A program made the position numbers and the translations under genes. Positions 13,401 to 28,400 of a DNA stretch of 64,000 nt are shown here, piece by piece (the stretch's first letter is position 1; each line of letters opens with the position of its first letter). The notes beneath the pieces were generated by a model. The model saw only the letters and a list, made by a program, of their open reading frames with translations, made no database searches and was not told the origin of the DNA. Source of the stretch: Gymnorhina tibicen (taxonomy: Eukaryota > Chordata > Aves > Passeriformes > Artamidae); the NCBI GenBank assembly GCA_013399875.1, contig VXAZ01007544.1, positions 405,155 to 469,154 of the forward strand. Reading direction: 5' to 3'.

Positions 13401-16400
13401 AGCACTTCACTGGAAAGAGGGGAATGACTGTCTCATAGAGAAAACTGTAGAGGCAGAGATGGGAAAATGAGTTGGAAGTTTCAATTAAAATTATTTGGTG
13501 TGTGATGTGACCTAATGTGGTCAGTAGAAATATTCCACTCCCACTCCTGCTGCTTTTTTTGGGAGAAGAAGGGAAAGATAATTTCATATCACTCTGAACT
13601 ATGTAAAGTTTGTCTACTACAATCATAAAGAGCATGAAGTGAAAATCTAGCATAAAATAAAATAGAGAATACATGAGATGATATCCTCCCTATGATAAAA
13701 TTCAGAAAGGGGTAATATTATAAAGAACTAAATAGAATCTAAATATAGGGAGGAATTAAAAGTAAGGTTGTTGCTTGGCATCTCTCAAGCCTGCTGGTAT
13801 TCATGTTGTTGCTTATGAATAAAATTGGATTAATCTCTATCGTGTGCTCAGATGTTCACTTTCAAGATACAACGCAAATGAAAACATTTTGTTCAGTACT
13901 TGCATTTCTACAATTAAACAAGTAGTCTTGCCAGTGTACCTGGAAAAGCAGACTTTTACTCAATAAATGCAGCATTTCAAGGGAAAACCTTTTAGGTTTA
14001 TTTATTGAACTTTAATATGTTACACAGTGTGGTTATTTCATACAGTAGTTTTGAAAGAGACTGTGTTGGAAAATTCCTTCTTTGACACCATTAACCTTCA
14101 GAGTAGCAGTTGTAAGGCTGTAACATTGAACTTGGATTCTCTATAGCTATAATGACAAGGAATGTAATTAAAGTATTACAAACACAAGTGAAAGAGGCCT
14201 GTATGGATGTGAAAAATTACGGTAGTGTCAGTGATTTGCCTGAAAATTAAGCATCAGTCCACCACTTCTGTGACTGAAAATACACATCCTTTCTTTCAGT
14301 TGTGTTAACTGCAACCACCCTTCAAACACAGTAAAATATCTTTTGTTATTAGCATATATAGTCATTCTTGCAGAAGAACTTCTAGAAAGTCATGTCTTTA
14401 TGAAAGCTGAAGTTACTTTTTGGTTTCATTTTTCAGCAATGTATGGCATGACAGGCTTAACAACTTTAATACCTTCTCAGAAACAGACTTCTTGTTAAAT
14501 ATAACATAGTTATTTACCTAATACCAGGATTTTGTAATTGGTAAATTTGTAAATTATAATTTTAAGAATTTTAAAAGAAATTTAAGAATTTTATAAATTG
14601 TAATTTTAAGAGCGGTATTGTCCTCCAGTTCTTTTAACTACTTTTGTCTCCCTTAACTCTCTAGTTCTGGTACACAAAATTCAAAATAGAAACTTGCATT
14701 GGTATGTGTAAAAGCTCTCCAGCAGAGCGTATTTGTGTACTTTACATGACTTATGTATTGGGTACTTCCTTGTTTGCCTGTAGAAACAGCTACTATAAAT
14801 AAAAATCAGTTACCTCTTCAACAGAAACCACAAACATGTGGAAAACGCAACAAAGTATTTTAGCAAGTATGGTCATCTGATTAGTCTTACCTAAGACTCA
14901 ATTTAATTCCTTGCCTAAGATCACTCACATGATGGATAGGAAACATTCCATGATCCATGACTGTAGGCACGTCTATGGTTGGTCAGTCAGAAAAGACAGT
15001 TTATCTGCTGAAGACTTTATGGTCTCCTTCATCTGCTGCTACTAGAGTTCTTCTCCTAGGTGTCCACAGGGATATAGTGTTCCATGAAATTTTGGAAATA
15101 TTCACCAGGCAGTGAGCAGGAAAGGTTTGGTGGAATTTTGAGTACCTTGTTTAATGCCCAGTGTTTTCTGAAGAAGGTAAACCCAGCTGTGTTAGAAAGA
15201 GTAGCTAACTTAACAGGGGGAAAAAAAATCAGATTTTTTTATTACCTCATCTCATTTGAGCAGGGGTCATAGGGAGTAATTTTGTAACTTGTATATAATG
15301 ATTTTGTGGTATTTTAGATGGAAATGATGGTTTGCCATTAAGACTTTTTTCCCCAGCTTTGAGCGATCACATCATCAGTATGTTATTTCCTTATTTTCCT
15401 CATATTTAAATATGACAAAGCACAATCAGAAAGAGGAAAATAAAGCTGGAGTATTTTCAATGAATACAGTAATTAGGTTAAAAAATTTAGATGAAGCTAA
15501 TTTATTCTCCTTTCAACCGTTCTTTGTACTTTATTCTGTTTGAGGAATGTGATTAAATATGCATCACTTTTTCTGATGCTGAACTGAAATAAAAATAAGC
15601 CTTTATCAGTGTAATTACACCAAGCTCATACCTAGGAATGTTGAGGTGAACACTGAATCCTGTTCTGTTGTTTAAAACGTGCATAAAATAGCATATAATC
15701 TCTGTGGAAGACTAATCCTTCATTAATTATATTTGTTTCTGTCAGTAGCTGCTTATTTTTATTCATTAATTATTAAGAAAAGAACAAGGCAACAATCTGT
15801 GGAAACTTGACAGGATTATTTGTCTCATGAGCTGTCATCTCTTTTTAGTTCCTCTAACCATTAGGCAGTAAAGACAATATTAAGCTTTCTAGATTTTTAA
15901 AATACTTCCTTATTCTAGGTAACTGTATCTTACTGCTTAGATTAATCTTTCTTCTCTTTTCCTTCTGCTTAGTAAAAGACACCTATCTGTGTCTGACAAA
16001 CCTGAAGCTTCTTGTAAATGTCCATACATCTGTTGTTCTTGAAAATTGTCTTCACAGATATATTGTCAGAAACAGTGGTTTTTTTGTTTTCAGAAATGCC
16101 CATTAACTTTTGCAGATATATTTCTTTTGACCAGTTTTGGTTTGGGTTTGTTTGTTTGGGTTTGGGGATTTTTGTTTGCTTGGGGCGGGGGTTGTTTTGT
16201 TTTGTTTTGTTTTTTGAGGAGCTCAGAGCCTGGTTGTGACAGGAGCTAACAACTTTAATTTCTGATCAGAGAGATGAAGGTTTTTTGAAGAGCAAGGGCT
16301 AGGACTATCCAGAATTGACCTCTAAATTGAGGATACCCAAAATACAAGGTTTGCTGATCGATCTCCTTTGATATGGTAGTTGTTTATGTACGCTAAAGAT

Positions 16401-19400
16401 AAGTAAGTGTAAGTAGAGCAGTAAGAACTCAATTTCTGTACACTGCACAATCATACAATAGTTCGGGCTGGAAGGGACCTTTAAAGGTTATCTTGTGCAA
16501 TACCCCCTGCAATGAGAAGGGGCATCTTCACCTAGATCAGGTCATTCAAAGCACATCCAATCTGACCTTGAATGTTTCCAGGAAAGGGCCATCCACCATC
16601 TCTCTGGACAGCCTGTGCCAGTGTCTCACCAGCTTCATTTATTTATATGTAGTCTGAACTGACTCTCTCATCTGTCACCATTTTTCTTACGATCCCCCTT
16701 TAAGTGTTGAAGGGCTGCAAATGTCCTGTTTGTTTCTGTTTCAATACTCATTCTCTTCTTAGTGTGCAAGTTTTATAAGTATTCTAGTTTCCTTTTGATA
16801 TGCCATGTTAATGCCCTTTGTAGATGTGTTTTTATTACAAACTTAATTGAAAAAAGGGCACAAAAACCCAGAAAATTTAAATCTGCCCTGTAAACAAATC
16901 ACAAACAAAATGGCTTATAAAAAGAGCATTGATGAAGTGCCTTGTATCTGTCTTCAGTCTAGTGACATATAATGAATTTTCTTAGCTTTTTATGTTTTCA
17001 AAGAAATTTGAAACCATCTCCTAATGCATGTAGCCAGTTTCATAAAACGATCATTTGAATACTGCTCTGCTTATGTCTCCTTTTCTGTGAAAATACACTT
17101 CTTTTTTTTTTTTCCGGAAAACAAATTTTTTGTGTGTTTTGGTGAAAAAGGATTTTATCTTTTGGAGACATATCATGTCTCTGGGAGTTTAAAACCCTGA
17201 CTATCTCTATACTATTCTGTACTATAAATTATAATTTTATTGTTTCCAAATATTCTGAAGGTGTTTAGGATTATATCTTTAAAAAGTTACTTAGCTGCAA
17301 TATGGTACTAAGAATGGCATTTCTGTCAATCATATGTACAGTATCTTTTGAGAAAAAGACCAGTGTTAATGAGACTTCTATTTCAAACTTAGGAGTGCAA
17401 TATAGTAATATCAAATGAGTGTAGTTTTCATTGTGCAACAAATCGTCTTGCATCTGTTGTGAATAGAGTCATACTGATTTTAACTCTAGTGTTGTTCACT
17501 GGAGTTTATTCACTTATTAAGATAAAAATAGGAAAGATGAAAATTCTGAATGCAGGAAGACATTAAAATTTATAAAGATTTAGGTCTCTATGCCATATGA
17601 TATAATCATTGTTTAGGAAATATATTTATGTTACTGATGTAATGAATGACAAAACTGTAAATACTCTCTAACTCCTGACAAAAAAAATTTGGAATATCAC
17701 CATTATTTTTGCACATTTCTGTCAGCTGTGTAGTATTTTGGCTTTATATAGAACAAAGTAGTCTGGGCATGTGTTTGTTATTGGTAAGAGCAGATCTAGG
17801 AAGAGGCTGACATTTTTAGTAGCAGATGAGCTTTGATATGGTGATGAACTGTAGAGAAAACACACTTTTTTTCTTGTTTTTTTGAATCATCTGTAGTCAG
17901 ATAACTTGGGAACTAATTGCCTTTTTTTCTCTTTCTTTAATGCAGCCTTGCCAAACTGAGGCAAAGCTGTTGTTTTTCCAGTTCATCCAGGCATCATTGC
18001 CACCACAGTGGTTTCCATGGGGAGACACTGGGCGTTTTGTTGGAGTACCAGGGCAACATCTCTCCCTCTCCAGCACTGAGTCTGTTTTATGGCAAACCTT
18101 AGCTGAAAATGTCATTTTCATTGAGTTATGAGCAAAGTTTCTTTTCCTACCAGAGTGGTTTTGGGTTGTTTGTTTGTTTCTTTTTTTCACCCAATTTTTA
18201 CAACCTTTTGACCTGCAGAAGAAAAACTGTATTTTAACTGAAATGTCTGATGGGAGTGATGGACATTTTTCTATTCCACACATGCACAGTGGCTGCTGTT
18301 CTGTGCAGCTTGATGCCAGTGAAATCAGCATATAGGATACTGCTGACTCAGGTTACAGCAGATTGATTTAACCCAACAGCGATACTGCAGGGTGATTTGG
18401 AGGGAAGAGATGGTGACATTTATGTATAACTTTAAGTCTCTTTGGTTCATATTGATCTTTAAGGTAGTGAGATTACATGTGAATATTTTGCTGACCTAAT
18501 CTGTGTTAGAAGCACTAAACTTTAACTATGCTTTTCCTTTCAAGTTTCATTTAAATGTTTTAGTATTTTTTCCCACACTTGCCGTGTTACTTTTTGCATT
18601 ACTCTGACATAAAAATAAAGGTACTAGTTAAGAAGCAAAAATGGAAAATTCTTATAATTATTGAACAATTAATATAAATCCTACAGGTGCATAAAACAAG
18701 ATACAAATATTAAGGACTGTTTTAATGGTAACTTTGTCTTCCCTTAATAGCGGAAATGATGACTCACCTGTAACAGAGAAAGATCCACTTGGAATCCTAG
18801 AAGGTATAATTTCTGCAGTGCACGCAAGCGTTGAAAAAGGGTAAGAGCTTCCTGTATGGATTCTTTGGGTAAGACTTTGAAAGATGCTTCTCATGAAAGC
18901 TGTGAAGCTACAATACTGAATATGGATGATTTTTGTTCATGGATATATGTAATGGGTTTGCACTTAATTTTCTAAGACTTTATTCTGGAATGGGCTATTT
19001 TCACGTTCAAAATCTGAGCCCTGACAGAAGCCTTTACTTGTCATTTGGAAGAAAGCACTGAACCTAAAATTTAGATAACTGTATTATAGTGAATTGAGAA
19101 AAAGGTTTTTCAGCTGTGACTTTGCAGATTGTATATCTACCAGCAGCATGTCACTGCTTTTGTTTCAGTTTAGTTGATAAATTGCAAATAATAATGATTC
19201 ACTTTCAGATACCTGAATTTAGATATCTAAGTTTGTCAGTATTTGTAAGGGATAGTGCAGAAACAATTTCCCAAATGCTATTGAAGCTTCACCACATTTT
19301 TTTTCCTCTTTTGGGAATGTCCTTATGTCAGATCACATAATGACCTGTATGTCTCACTGGCATTTTTCATTTCATTCCCAGTAAAGAGAAGGAAGAAACA

Positions 19401-22400
19401 AAACAAAATCAGCTTTTTTTTTCCCAGATGTACAAAGAATTCATGTATAATAATGATAGTAAAATCCCATACTCTCTGGTAGCCACACAAAAACAGTGAC
19501 GCTATTTTTTGAGGCTTCTCCAGTGACATTAAATTAGTTGAATGTTGGATACTGAAGTAGACTGAATTGATGTAAAAATTTGCAGTAAATATAATTTGCA
19601 GTATTCTAAGGTATAATGGACAAGTTGGTACTATTTTATTCTGAGATGCACCTTCTGGAGTCTTTTATTTGTAGACTTCAGCATTTAACTGCTGAAACAA
19701 TAAGCTGGAGTGAAAGTAATTATGATTGCAAGAGATCGCTTATATTCCTTTAAATACTTATTTATTACCTTAAAACTCAGCTACTTAGTTTACAAAACAG
19801 GAATATTTTCCTCAGGAAAACATATATAGGATCAAGTGCAAGCTCTACAAACTCTTGAAATATCCCAGCAGGTCCTTTTAATTCCCAAACATCTAATTTA
19901 CAGTTTAAATGCCACCTGTTCAGCAAAGGCATGTCTAATTCAGCTGGAGTTCTGAGCTAACAGCATCATTCAGACAATATAAAGCCTAAGTAAAATTGAA
20001 ATCCTTGTAATATGAAAACCTGAGATGTCAATGTTTATTACAGAGCTGCAAGACAGGCTAAATTGGTGTTTTCCGTCTCATATTACTTTCCCATCTGTCT
20101 TGTTAAGACAAATAAAGGAACATTACTTACAAATCACTCTCCACCAGGAGCCACTTGCTTGGCTTCTTTTTTTTAAGGAAAAAGTTAGCTTGAGTTTAGA
20201 ATATTACTGAAAGTTAAAACAGCATTTACTGATTTGGTACCTGTTAGTTTATAGCCTCCGAGGGACATCACAGATTATTCTGTCTACAGCTGTGAACTGG
20301 TTGGTCAGGTCATGGTGATCTGTGTACTGTGAATGCTTCCACGTAGTTAGAATGTATCTGATATCATTCACTTTCTGAATCAAATGATATAAGAGTTTTT
20401 AAAATTAGCAAAGTCCAACCCCAAAGCTTAGGGGTTTTAACATCTTTCTTTTTTTCTTTCTAAGGATTTTGGGCATTTTTTAATCATTATCATGCTAAGA
20501 ACTTAGAATGGTCAAGCTGACTAGGGATGGTACACAAAAAAAAAAAAAAGATATAGCTAGAGCTGCAACTGGGAGAAAATAATTTGTGTGTGTGGAGTGG
20601 AAAGAAGGGGCTTGCAAAGAAAGAAAGAAAGAAAGAGAAGGCAGGGTTACAGTATGAATAAGCATTCAGAGATAAAAATGTCATACTAAAAATGAAAGCA
20701 TTCAAGTTGGTTTTCCATAAAGTCAGATGGTGTGGTAGTCCAGGCATCTGTAAGGCCCAGACACCATGAAAAGACTTGGATTTCCAGATGCTGAAACCCA
20801 GCAGCATTGTATGGTACCGGGGTAGTTTGTGGGCGAATATGTAAGTATACAGATGGATTCCTATGGTATTATGGTAAGAAAAAGTTCTTATACCACACAG
20901 CTTTGGACTCCTGATTTACAAAGGCCAGTTTCCCTGCAGCCTCACAGAGGTCAGAGCTTCCATTTCCTGGTGTTATGTATTTCTTATATATTGAATGTGC
21001 TTGTTAAGTTTTAAAAATGCATGTAGGACTTTCATTAGGATTATTACCAGAGACTGTGTAACACAGTATTGTTTAATTACAGGGAGAAAATAGTGTCTGC
21101 AGATGACCTTCTGGAGTGGTTGAGACCTTTCTGTGGTGATGACTCTTTAGCAGTGAAGCCTCGCATCAGGGTATTGCAAATTCTGGAGCAAGCCTTCCAT
21201 CTCAGTGATGAGGATAGCAAGCTACTTGTGTACTTCAGGACACAAGCTGTTCTCAGAGCTTGCTGGCCTGAAAGAAAGGTATTAATACTGATTGCTGCAA
21301 ATTTTAGCATTAGAATTTTTATGAGTGAATTACATAATGAAATGTTGGTCTGCAGTATATGGTTGTGATGCATCCTGTTGTCTGGAAACCAATCCTACTT
21401 TACTTTTTAAAATCAAGTTTCTTTGATTCTTTGAAAAACAAAGTTACATAAAGGTAGGGGGCCTTCTCTGATTTTTGTTTAGGATCAGGAGTACACAATA
21501 CTGAACTTGATTGAACACTAGTGATTTTCTTTCATGTCAAGCATTAACTTTGAAGTTTTTGTACCTTCTTTCTTTTCTGACCATTTTTTTCTGTCAATTT
21601 TACCTTCCCTCTTTATCTTCCACTTGGTCTCACATTTTACTCAGAATTAGAATGATAATTACTGGCCACTGACTCTTTTTTTCTTGGGCCTTTAAGTGTT
21701 ATTGTAGGAATGTGTAGCAGTTTTGAAATCATGTGAGTAGCATTTGCTGCATGTAGAATTGTTAGAATTATTCAGAAGCAGAGGAACTCGTTCATTTTCT
21801 AAGTGCCTCCCCCCATGCCAAGACCTTACAGAACAAAAATAGAATATTTCTAATAGTTCAAAAAAAAAATCTATGCACAAACCCACTTTATATTCATATA
21901 AAACAAAAGCAATATCTCATTTTTGACTTGCTGTGCTAAATTCATCCAAGGGAACAGTCCTAATAAAAATCTTAAAAGGAAAAGAAAGTACTTATCTCTT
22001 GGTTTCTTTGGAAATTACTTTTTCTCCTGTATTCACAGTAATACCAGCATTTAACTCCTCAACTACTATTCAGGTGTCTGTGATTGGATTCTTCATCTTC
22101 AGTTCAATCCTTTTTCAGTGTTTGTGTTGCCTGTGACCTGCTTTCTAATTCAAAATCATTTCCAATTCTAAAACATTGAACTAGAGTATGTCTTAAGAAA
22201 AAAGTTACAGGTAGATAATAGCTTTCAGCCGTGTTTGTAGAAGACAGAAAAAGAGCCTGTATTTGACAGAAACCTTATGACACTCATTATACTTGTGATT
22301 TTCTCTAAAATATTTATCAAACTTTTAGTTTCTCCCACAATTCGTGTAAGTCAGAATGTATATAACTTTGCAAAAAGAAACACCCATCTATTTGGTTACA

Positions 22401-25400
22401 AAAACAAATTTTAGGACTTAACTGAATGCTTCTCATATGCTGCTGGCTCGTGTAGCTCACTGCCCACCAGAACACCCAAGGCCGCCTCAGCAGAGCTGAG
22501 ACAGCCACGGCTGTGCTGTCCCCACCTGTGCTGTTGCAAGTGCAGCACAACTGTTAAACCTTGTGCTATTCTTGCTGGCCCAGTCTTCCAGGCTGTCTAG
22601 GCCTCTCCATATAAACAGTTAATTTCTGTTTCCTGAAGGGATTTTTTGAATACTCCTAGTTTCAAGCAGGAAAACCTGCTTCTTTTTTTGTGAGGGAAGA
22701 AGTTTGTACTGACTGAGCAACAGTTCATCTGCTCATAACACAGAGTTGCTGATCGCTCCAGTGCTTTACACTTTTGCTGATGAGTAAGCAAGGTGTACAA
22801 GAAGGCATGTAGTAAAGCTTGAATGATGGTCTAGATAAGCTCAAACCTTTCAGAGATAATTGTATGAAAATACGTACACAACACCATCATACTAATTTCT
22901 CTGTATGTACTATCTATTATTTAGCTAAGTGTAGAAATAGCTTTCATGCTTAACAATAGTGAAAGCTGTGCTTATATGTACATACATAAAAATCATTGTT
23001 TATGCAGTCCAATTTCTGCTACAGAGTGCAATTATAAGAGTCCTATTGGAATATATTAAAAATTATTTGCATGTCAGCTCAAGCTTAGTGTGGTTGATAA
23101 GAACACTTTCTTTTCTTTGAATATTTTGTGCTAGGGAACTACTGTGTTATTTAGACAGAAGAGTCATATTGGTTTGTCCATTAGATACCAGTCACTGAAA
23201 TTCAGTTCTTCACAAATGTCCAAGAAAATGAATGAGTGGTCTTAGATGTAGACTATTTATTTTGGATTTTTTTCCTGTTTTAGTCAGCTGATGTCAAATG
23301 CTAGTCTACAAGCTGATACTAGAAAAGCAAGTGATGGCCTTATTTGAGTATTAAGTTCATGTATTTTGTGAATTAACAAACACAGAAAATATCATCATAA
23401 AATAGCAGATTGAAAATGTACATTTCCCAGTCCTTCATGGTATTTTAGAACACTGCAGAAGTCAGTGCTTACATGGCTGCTGAAAAGCAAAGAGAGAGAT
23501 TTGTGTATGAGATTTGGCAGAGCATTAGGGTTAATGCAATTTTCTCGTGCAAGTTCACGCTTCAAGTGCAAAGACCTTTAAAAGCAACCTTGTTTTACAG
23601 AAGCGGGTATTGTAGCACAGCTTAAAAGTTTGATCAGCTTGTTGGGTAATCCTGCATGAAGAAGCAGACAGGAGGAATATAATCTTTCAAACTATGTCAG
23701 TCTGCCTGCCTTGTCTGTAGGTATCACTTTGTCTAGCATCACTACACCTTTATTAATTTGGTCATCCTTTCTCATCCAGCAAAATAGTTAAAAAAAATTA
23801 CATTTAAAATAAATGGGGAGGGAAGGGGCTGTGGATTGAATGCTGGTTTTAGATTTTAGAGGAATGTGTTTAAAGGTTGTTAGTTTTCAGGGGTTTTTAA
23901 TGAACTTAAAATTGCAAATATGTCAAAAATGCATTCATTGTCTTGCTTCCAGGTTGTTGTATCATTACTTGCCTGGCATTTCTTTACATGCTTTTAGGAG
24001 ATCCCTCTTTCCCTATACCATTCCTTGGCACAAAAAGGGACAGCAGATATTATAAAGTATGAATATGGATCTCTATTGAATAAAGATAATTTTAATGATA
24101 TTGCAGTGTTCAATTACCAGAAAATGTGTGAAAGCCACCCTCAGTGTGTCTACTAATCCTCTTAGACAGACTTTGCATACATCAAGGAGGGACTTAATAT
24201 TTAATTATGCTCTAGGTGCTATAAGTAGTGGTCCCACAAATCAGTGTGCTGGGAAATAGGCCAGCTCTTACAAAATTAAAAATGTACTTTATGGAAGCAG
24301 CTACCTATCAAACACTCAGAAACACAGTGATTTCCAGTTCTCTAATGATTAGTTAACAAAATTAAAAATTCAGGGGTCCTCATTTTTCAAAGGCTTGAGA
24401 GTCTTTAATTCACATTCCAGTAGCATCCCACGCTATGGAGGAGGAGGAGGCATGCCTTGTTTTAATCCCCTTGATGAATTTTATCTGAGCTCCTCAGGTT
24501 CTGTAATTTTCTAGTTAACTGGTGCATGAAAAATATGGGTCAAAATACTGACTTTTTATATAGTTAAAAATGTTGGAGGGGGAAGAAAGACGTTGTTTAG
24601 AATGTTGGTATCAAAATTTATCTTTATTCATCTAAGATGGGAAATCCATTTCTTTTCAAAGAATATGTAAATATATATAGTCTGTAATGACTCAGAGCAG
24701 TGTCTAACAAGCCTAAAGTGTCAGCTAACAGGTTATGTGTGTGTGTATGTAGTTGTTCAGCTCAGTGACCAGTTACAAGGCATAGTTTACAGGAATGACT
24801 GAGGGTTTGCCCCAGGAAGTTACAGTGGTACTAGTAAAGCTTCTGTAAGTAAACCAAGGCTTACTTTAAGATAAGAAGTTATTAATTGTGAAGCTTCTAT
24901 AAGACACACCTTTTCTTAAAAGGATTGTTTCATTATTATGCAAATGCAAAATGTAATTACTACTTGCATGCCACTTAAATGCAAATAGCTTTGTCATTTA
25001 GAGAAGGTAATCTCATTTAGCCTTCCCCCTCATTTTGTTATATTATGGTTTTTTTCATGATCTTGGGGTATAGAGAGCTGCTGAGGGCTAAATGTTTTTG
25101 AAAATTGGAAGGGATGTCTATTAAGGATTTAAAATTGTAACTTTGGGCACTTTTCTTACTTATTTTTTTCCTAAAGTTTAGCTTTGAAAAATTGACGATT
25201 AAATTTGTATTGTGTGTGTGGGATGTGCACAACACATTTTCCTTCCTTCATATAGGCAATTCCTGTGTGCCGTATGCAAACTTGTGTCTCATAAACCTTA
25301 GTTATGTCTACACTGACTTTCTGAGAACTTGGAGTGACTGTCAAGACTCCATTGCTGCTTTGTTCCTCTTTCCCCGTTAATGAAAAATGTGTATCTGTTT

Positions 25401-28400
25401 CCATGGTGTTTCTTCATATGACTTTGTTAAGAACAGTCTCAATGGGAATGTCAATGTCCACTGATTTTCAGCTTTTCCCTTTGCCTCTTCTCATGTCAGA
25501 GATTTAAACATGTGAAGTTGTTTTGGTGAAGCCATTTATCAGGTAACAATGACCTGCACTTAGCTTGATCTGGCAAAATAAAAGTGAAGGAGCTGTATCT
25601 GTTTCATCCTCAGCCATCTTTTATTTGTGAAAAATGCTTAATTAGAAGAAAGATTTATGTTCCTATCAGCTCTGAGTAAATTTGTTATGATGTTGTTTAT
25701 AATTCCAAAGACATTGTTTCTCTGCTGGTAATGCATAAAAATTAAGCTTAAGAAATTTAATTTAAGTTTTAATTAATTCTTTAAAACACTAATTTCCATT
25801 CCTTGAAGATGCAATTTATCCATATGAAAACATGTGAAATGCTTTTTTTTTCTGGGAACATAAATTGTAACGTGTATGATTAATTAAATACTTTAAGATG
25901 CAAATGAAATATTTTCCATTAACTACACAAGTATAGCAGATAAGATAAAGTGGAGGGAAAAGCAGTGTAGCTTGAATGCACACAGGTTTTGAACATGAGC
26001 CCTGCGCACTGCAGTGCTCTGTGACCAGTAGCTATTGCTTCAGAGGAAGATAAGAATGCTCTGGAGTGGATTCATAGGGGATGATTCACTTTCTCAAATA
26101 CATCTTCTGTAATGAAGGTGTAAGTGCAGAATGGTTGAAACAGTGCATACTCAGCTTTGATCCCAGTTTCAGAAAAATTAAGAGCTCATTAGTGATGTAA
26201 TCAGATTTCTGTTAGTAACTTTCAAAGAACTCAGTGGATAAACTGATTCAACCTTGGGTATCTCTTGCTAAATTTTCAGCATTGGTACACACCATGCATC
26301 ACAAAACATGCTGAAACTTTGTGAAGGAGGGATGCCACCCAGAGGGATCTGGACAAGCTCAAAAAGTGGACGCTTGGGAATCTCATGAGCTTCAACAAGA
26401 CCAAGTGCTGGTGCTGCACCTGGACCAGGGCAACCCCTGGTATCAATCCAGGCTGGGGGATGAACAGACTCAGATCAGCCCTGCCAAGAAGGACTTGGGG
26501 GTGCTGGTGGGTGAGAGGCTGGACATGACCCAGCCATGTGCCCTTGCAGCCCAGAAAGCCAAACGTGTCCTGGGCTGCATCCAAAGCAGCGTGGGCAGCA
26601 GGAGAGGGAGGGGATTCTGCCCTTCTGCTCTGCTCTGCTGAGACCCCACCTGCAGAGCTGCATCAGCTCTGGGGTGCCCAGCACAGGAAGGACATGGACC
26701 TGTTGGAGCGAGTCCAGAGGAGGACACCAAGATGATTGGATGGATGGAGCACCTCTCTTATAAGGAAAGGCTGAGAGAATTGGCATTGTTCAGCCTGGAG
26801 AAGAGAAGACTCTGGGGTGACCTAAATGTGGTCTTCCAGTACCTGAAAGGAGCCTACCAAAAAGATGGAGGGAGGCTCTTTACAAGAGCCTGTAGTGACA
26901 GGACAAGGGGGAATAGCTTCAGACTGGAAGGGAGTAGGTTTAAACTAGGTAGTAGGAAAAAAATCTCTACTGTGAGGGTGGTGATGCACTAGAACAGGTT
27001 GCCTATAGAAGTTGTGGATGCCCCAACCCTGGAAGTGTTTCAAGGCCAGGTTGGATGGGGCTCTGAGCAGCCCAGTCTAGTGGAAGCTGTCCCTGCCCAT
27101 GGCAGTCGGATTGGAACTGGATGATCTCTAACGTCCCCTTCAACCCAAACCATTCTGTGATCTAACCTCTTTATATGATTTGTTATGTGATGTTCTGTGT
27201 TTAGTAGGATATTAAAATCCAGAAAATCCAATTCTCTATTTACTACACATTTTCCCTTATTCTATTTGTTTACTCTAAGTAACCAATTCCAGTCACACCA
27301 CCTCCTCCACAGTGTTTTCTCTCTGTAACTATCCTCTCCTCTATCTCAGAGCCCACTGTGATACGTAGCACACCTCTTGAGAAAGGTAATTGGAGAAGTG
27401 AATGTGCTGTCCTTGTGGAAATTAACAGTCCGTGCTTATGCATCCCAACACCTTGATTGCTCTCTTGACTTCATCTGTACATCAACCAGAGGTCTCTGGA
27501 TTTCATTCAGTGAGGCTCAGGTTACTGTTTTGACTTGATTAGGCTAATTTAGCATATTTTAAAATGCAGTAGTTTTACCATTTTATTTGCCATCAAATTA
27601 TTTATTTTTACATTTTATTTGCCATCATATAGTCATTTACTTACCCTAGACTTCTTTTTGAGTCTGTTGGAGGTTTCTTTTGACATAAACTAGCCTTGAC
27701 AATCATTTGTCTGCATTTTTGTCTGTTCAGTGCTTGCAGTCTCCCCAAAACATAGTTTATATAAGCAAGGAAGCAGCCCATAAACCCATGAGAAATTCTA
27801 CTTTTTACCTTTACTATTTCATCATATACTGGGGATTTTTTGTTTGAAGTTTTTGGGTTTTTTTCCTGTTAGTAGATCAAGTTCTTCTTCTAGTGGTTTC
27901 TAGTCAGGAATGTTGTTCTAAGCCCTTTAAAAATACAAGTAAATTGTAAAACTGGTTTTCTTAAGGCATTATTGTGCTAGTATCTTAAATGAGTATTTTT
28001 TATTAATAACTGTGACAGTAGATGCTATTCTTTTTTCCAAACAGTTTTGTTACTCCATCAACCATTGTGCTAGTTGACAATTCTTATTTAGATGTCTGTA
28101 AACTCTTTATCTGAGGGGCCTCACTCAGGTATGCTTAAAATAGTTCTTACTTTATAGTAATTTGTGATATTTCGTGTTGATTGAGAGAGTGAGGGCTTCT
28201 TTTTCCACATTGCTGCTATTATTACCCAGGGACCCAGCTATCGAGACTGTGACTGCTAGGACATCAACTACACCAAATCAAAAAGAAAACCACCAACTGC
28301 AGTGCTTCTGTAGTGCCATTTGGTGTGACAGGTGTGTGATGCTCCCTGCCCTATTCGGATTATTTTTATGGCTGCAACAGAGCTACTCATTTATTTCAGT

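Larger units (their letters stand above)
11965..18750 (+). other. NBAS intron, 6.8 kb
   Basis: Holds two G/T-rich tracts (12001-12092 and 16133-16215), an AT-rich local duplication (14531-14611) and one antisense CR1 fragment (16447-16742). The remainder is AT-rich sequence without recognisable features. The open frames at 12785-13081 (+) and 17897-18331 (-) show no known domain. Confidence 0.85.
18841..21082 (+). other. NBAS intron, 2.2 kb
   Basis: No transposable-element copy that I recognise. It has an A14 run (20536-20549) and a GAAA microsatellite (20616-20636) about 450 bp before the acceptor. Confidence 0.85.

Noticed and set aside
18010..18030. GTTTCCATGGGGAGAC, similar to an RFX X-box
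   Set aside because: Only the left half-site fits; the right half departs from the consensus and there is no promoter nearby.
17897..18331. 144-codon minus-strand open frame with many Cys, His and Lys
   Set aside because: No recognisable zinc-binding spacing or homology, and it lies in unique-looking intron without splice or promoter support.
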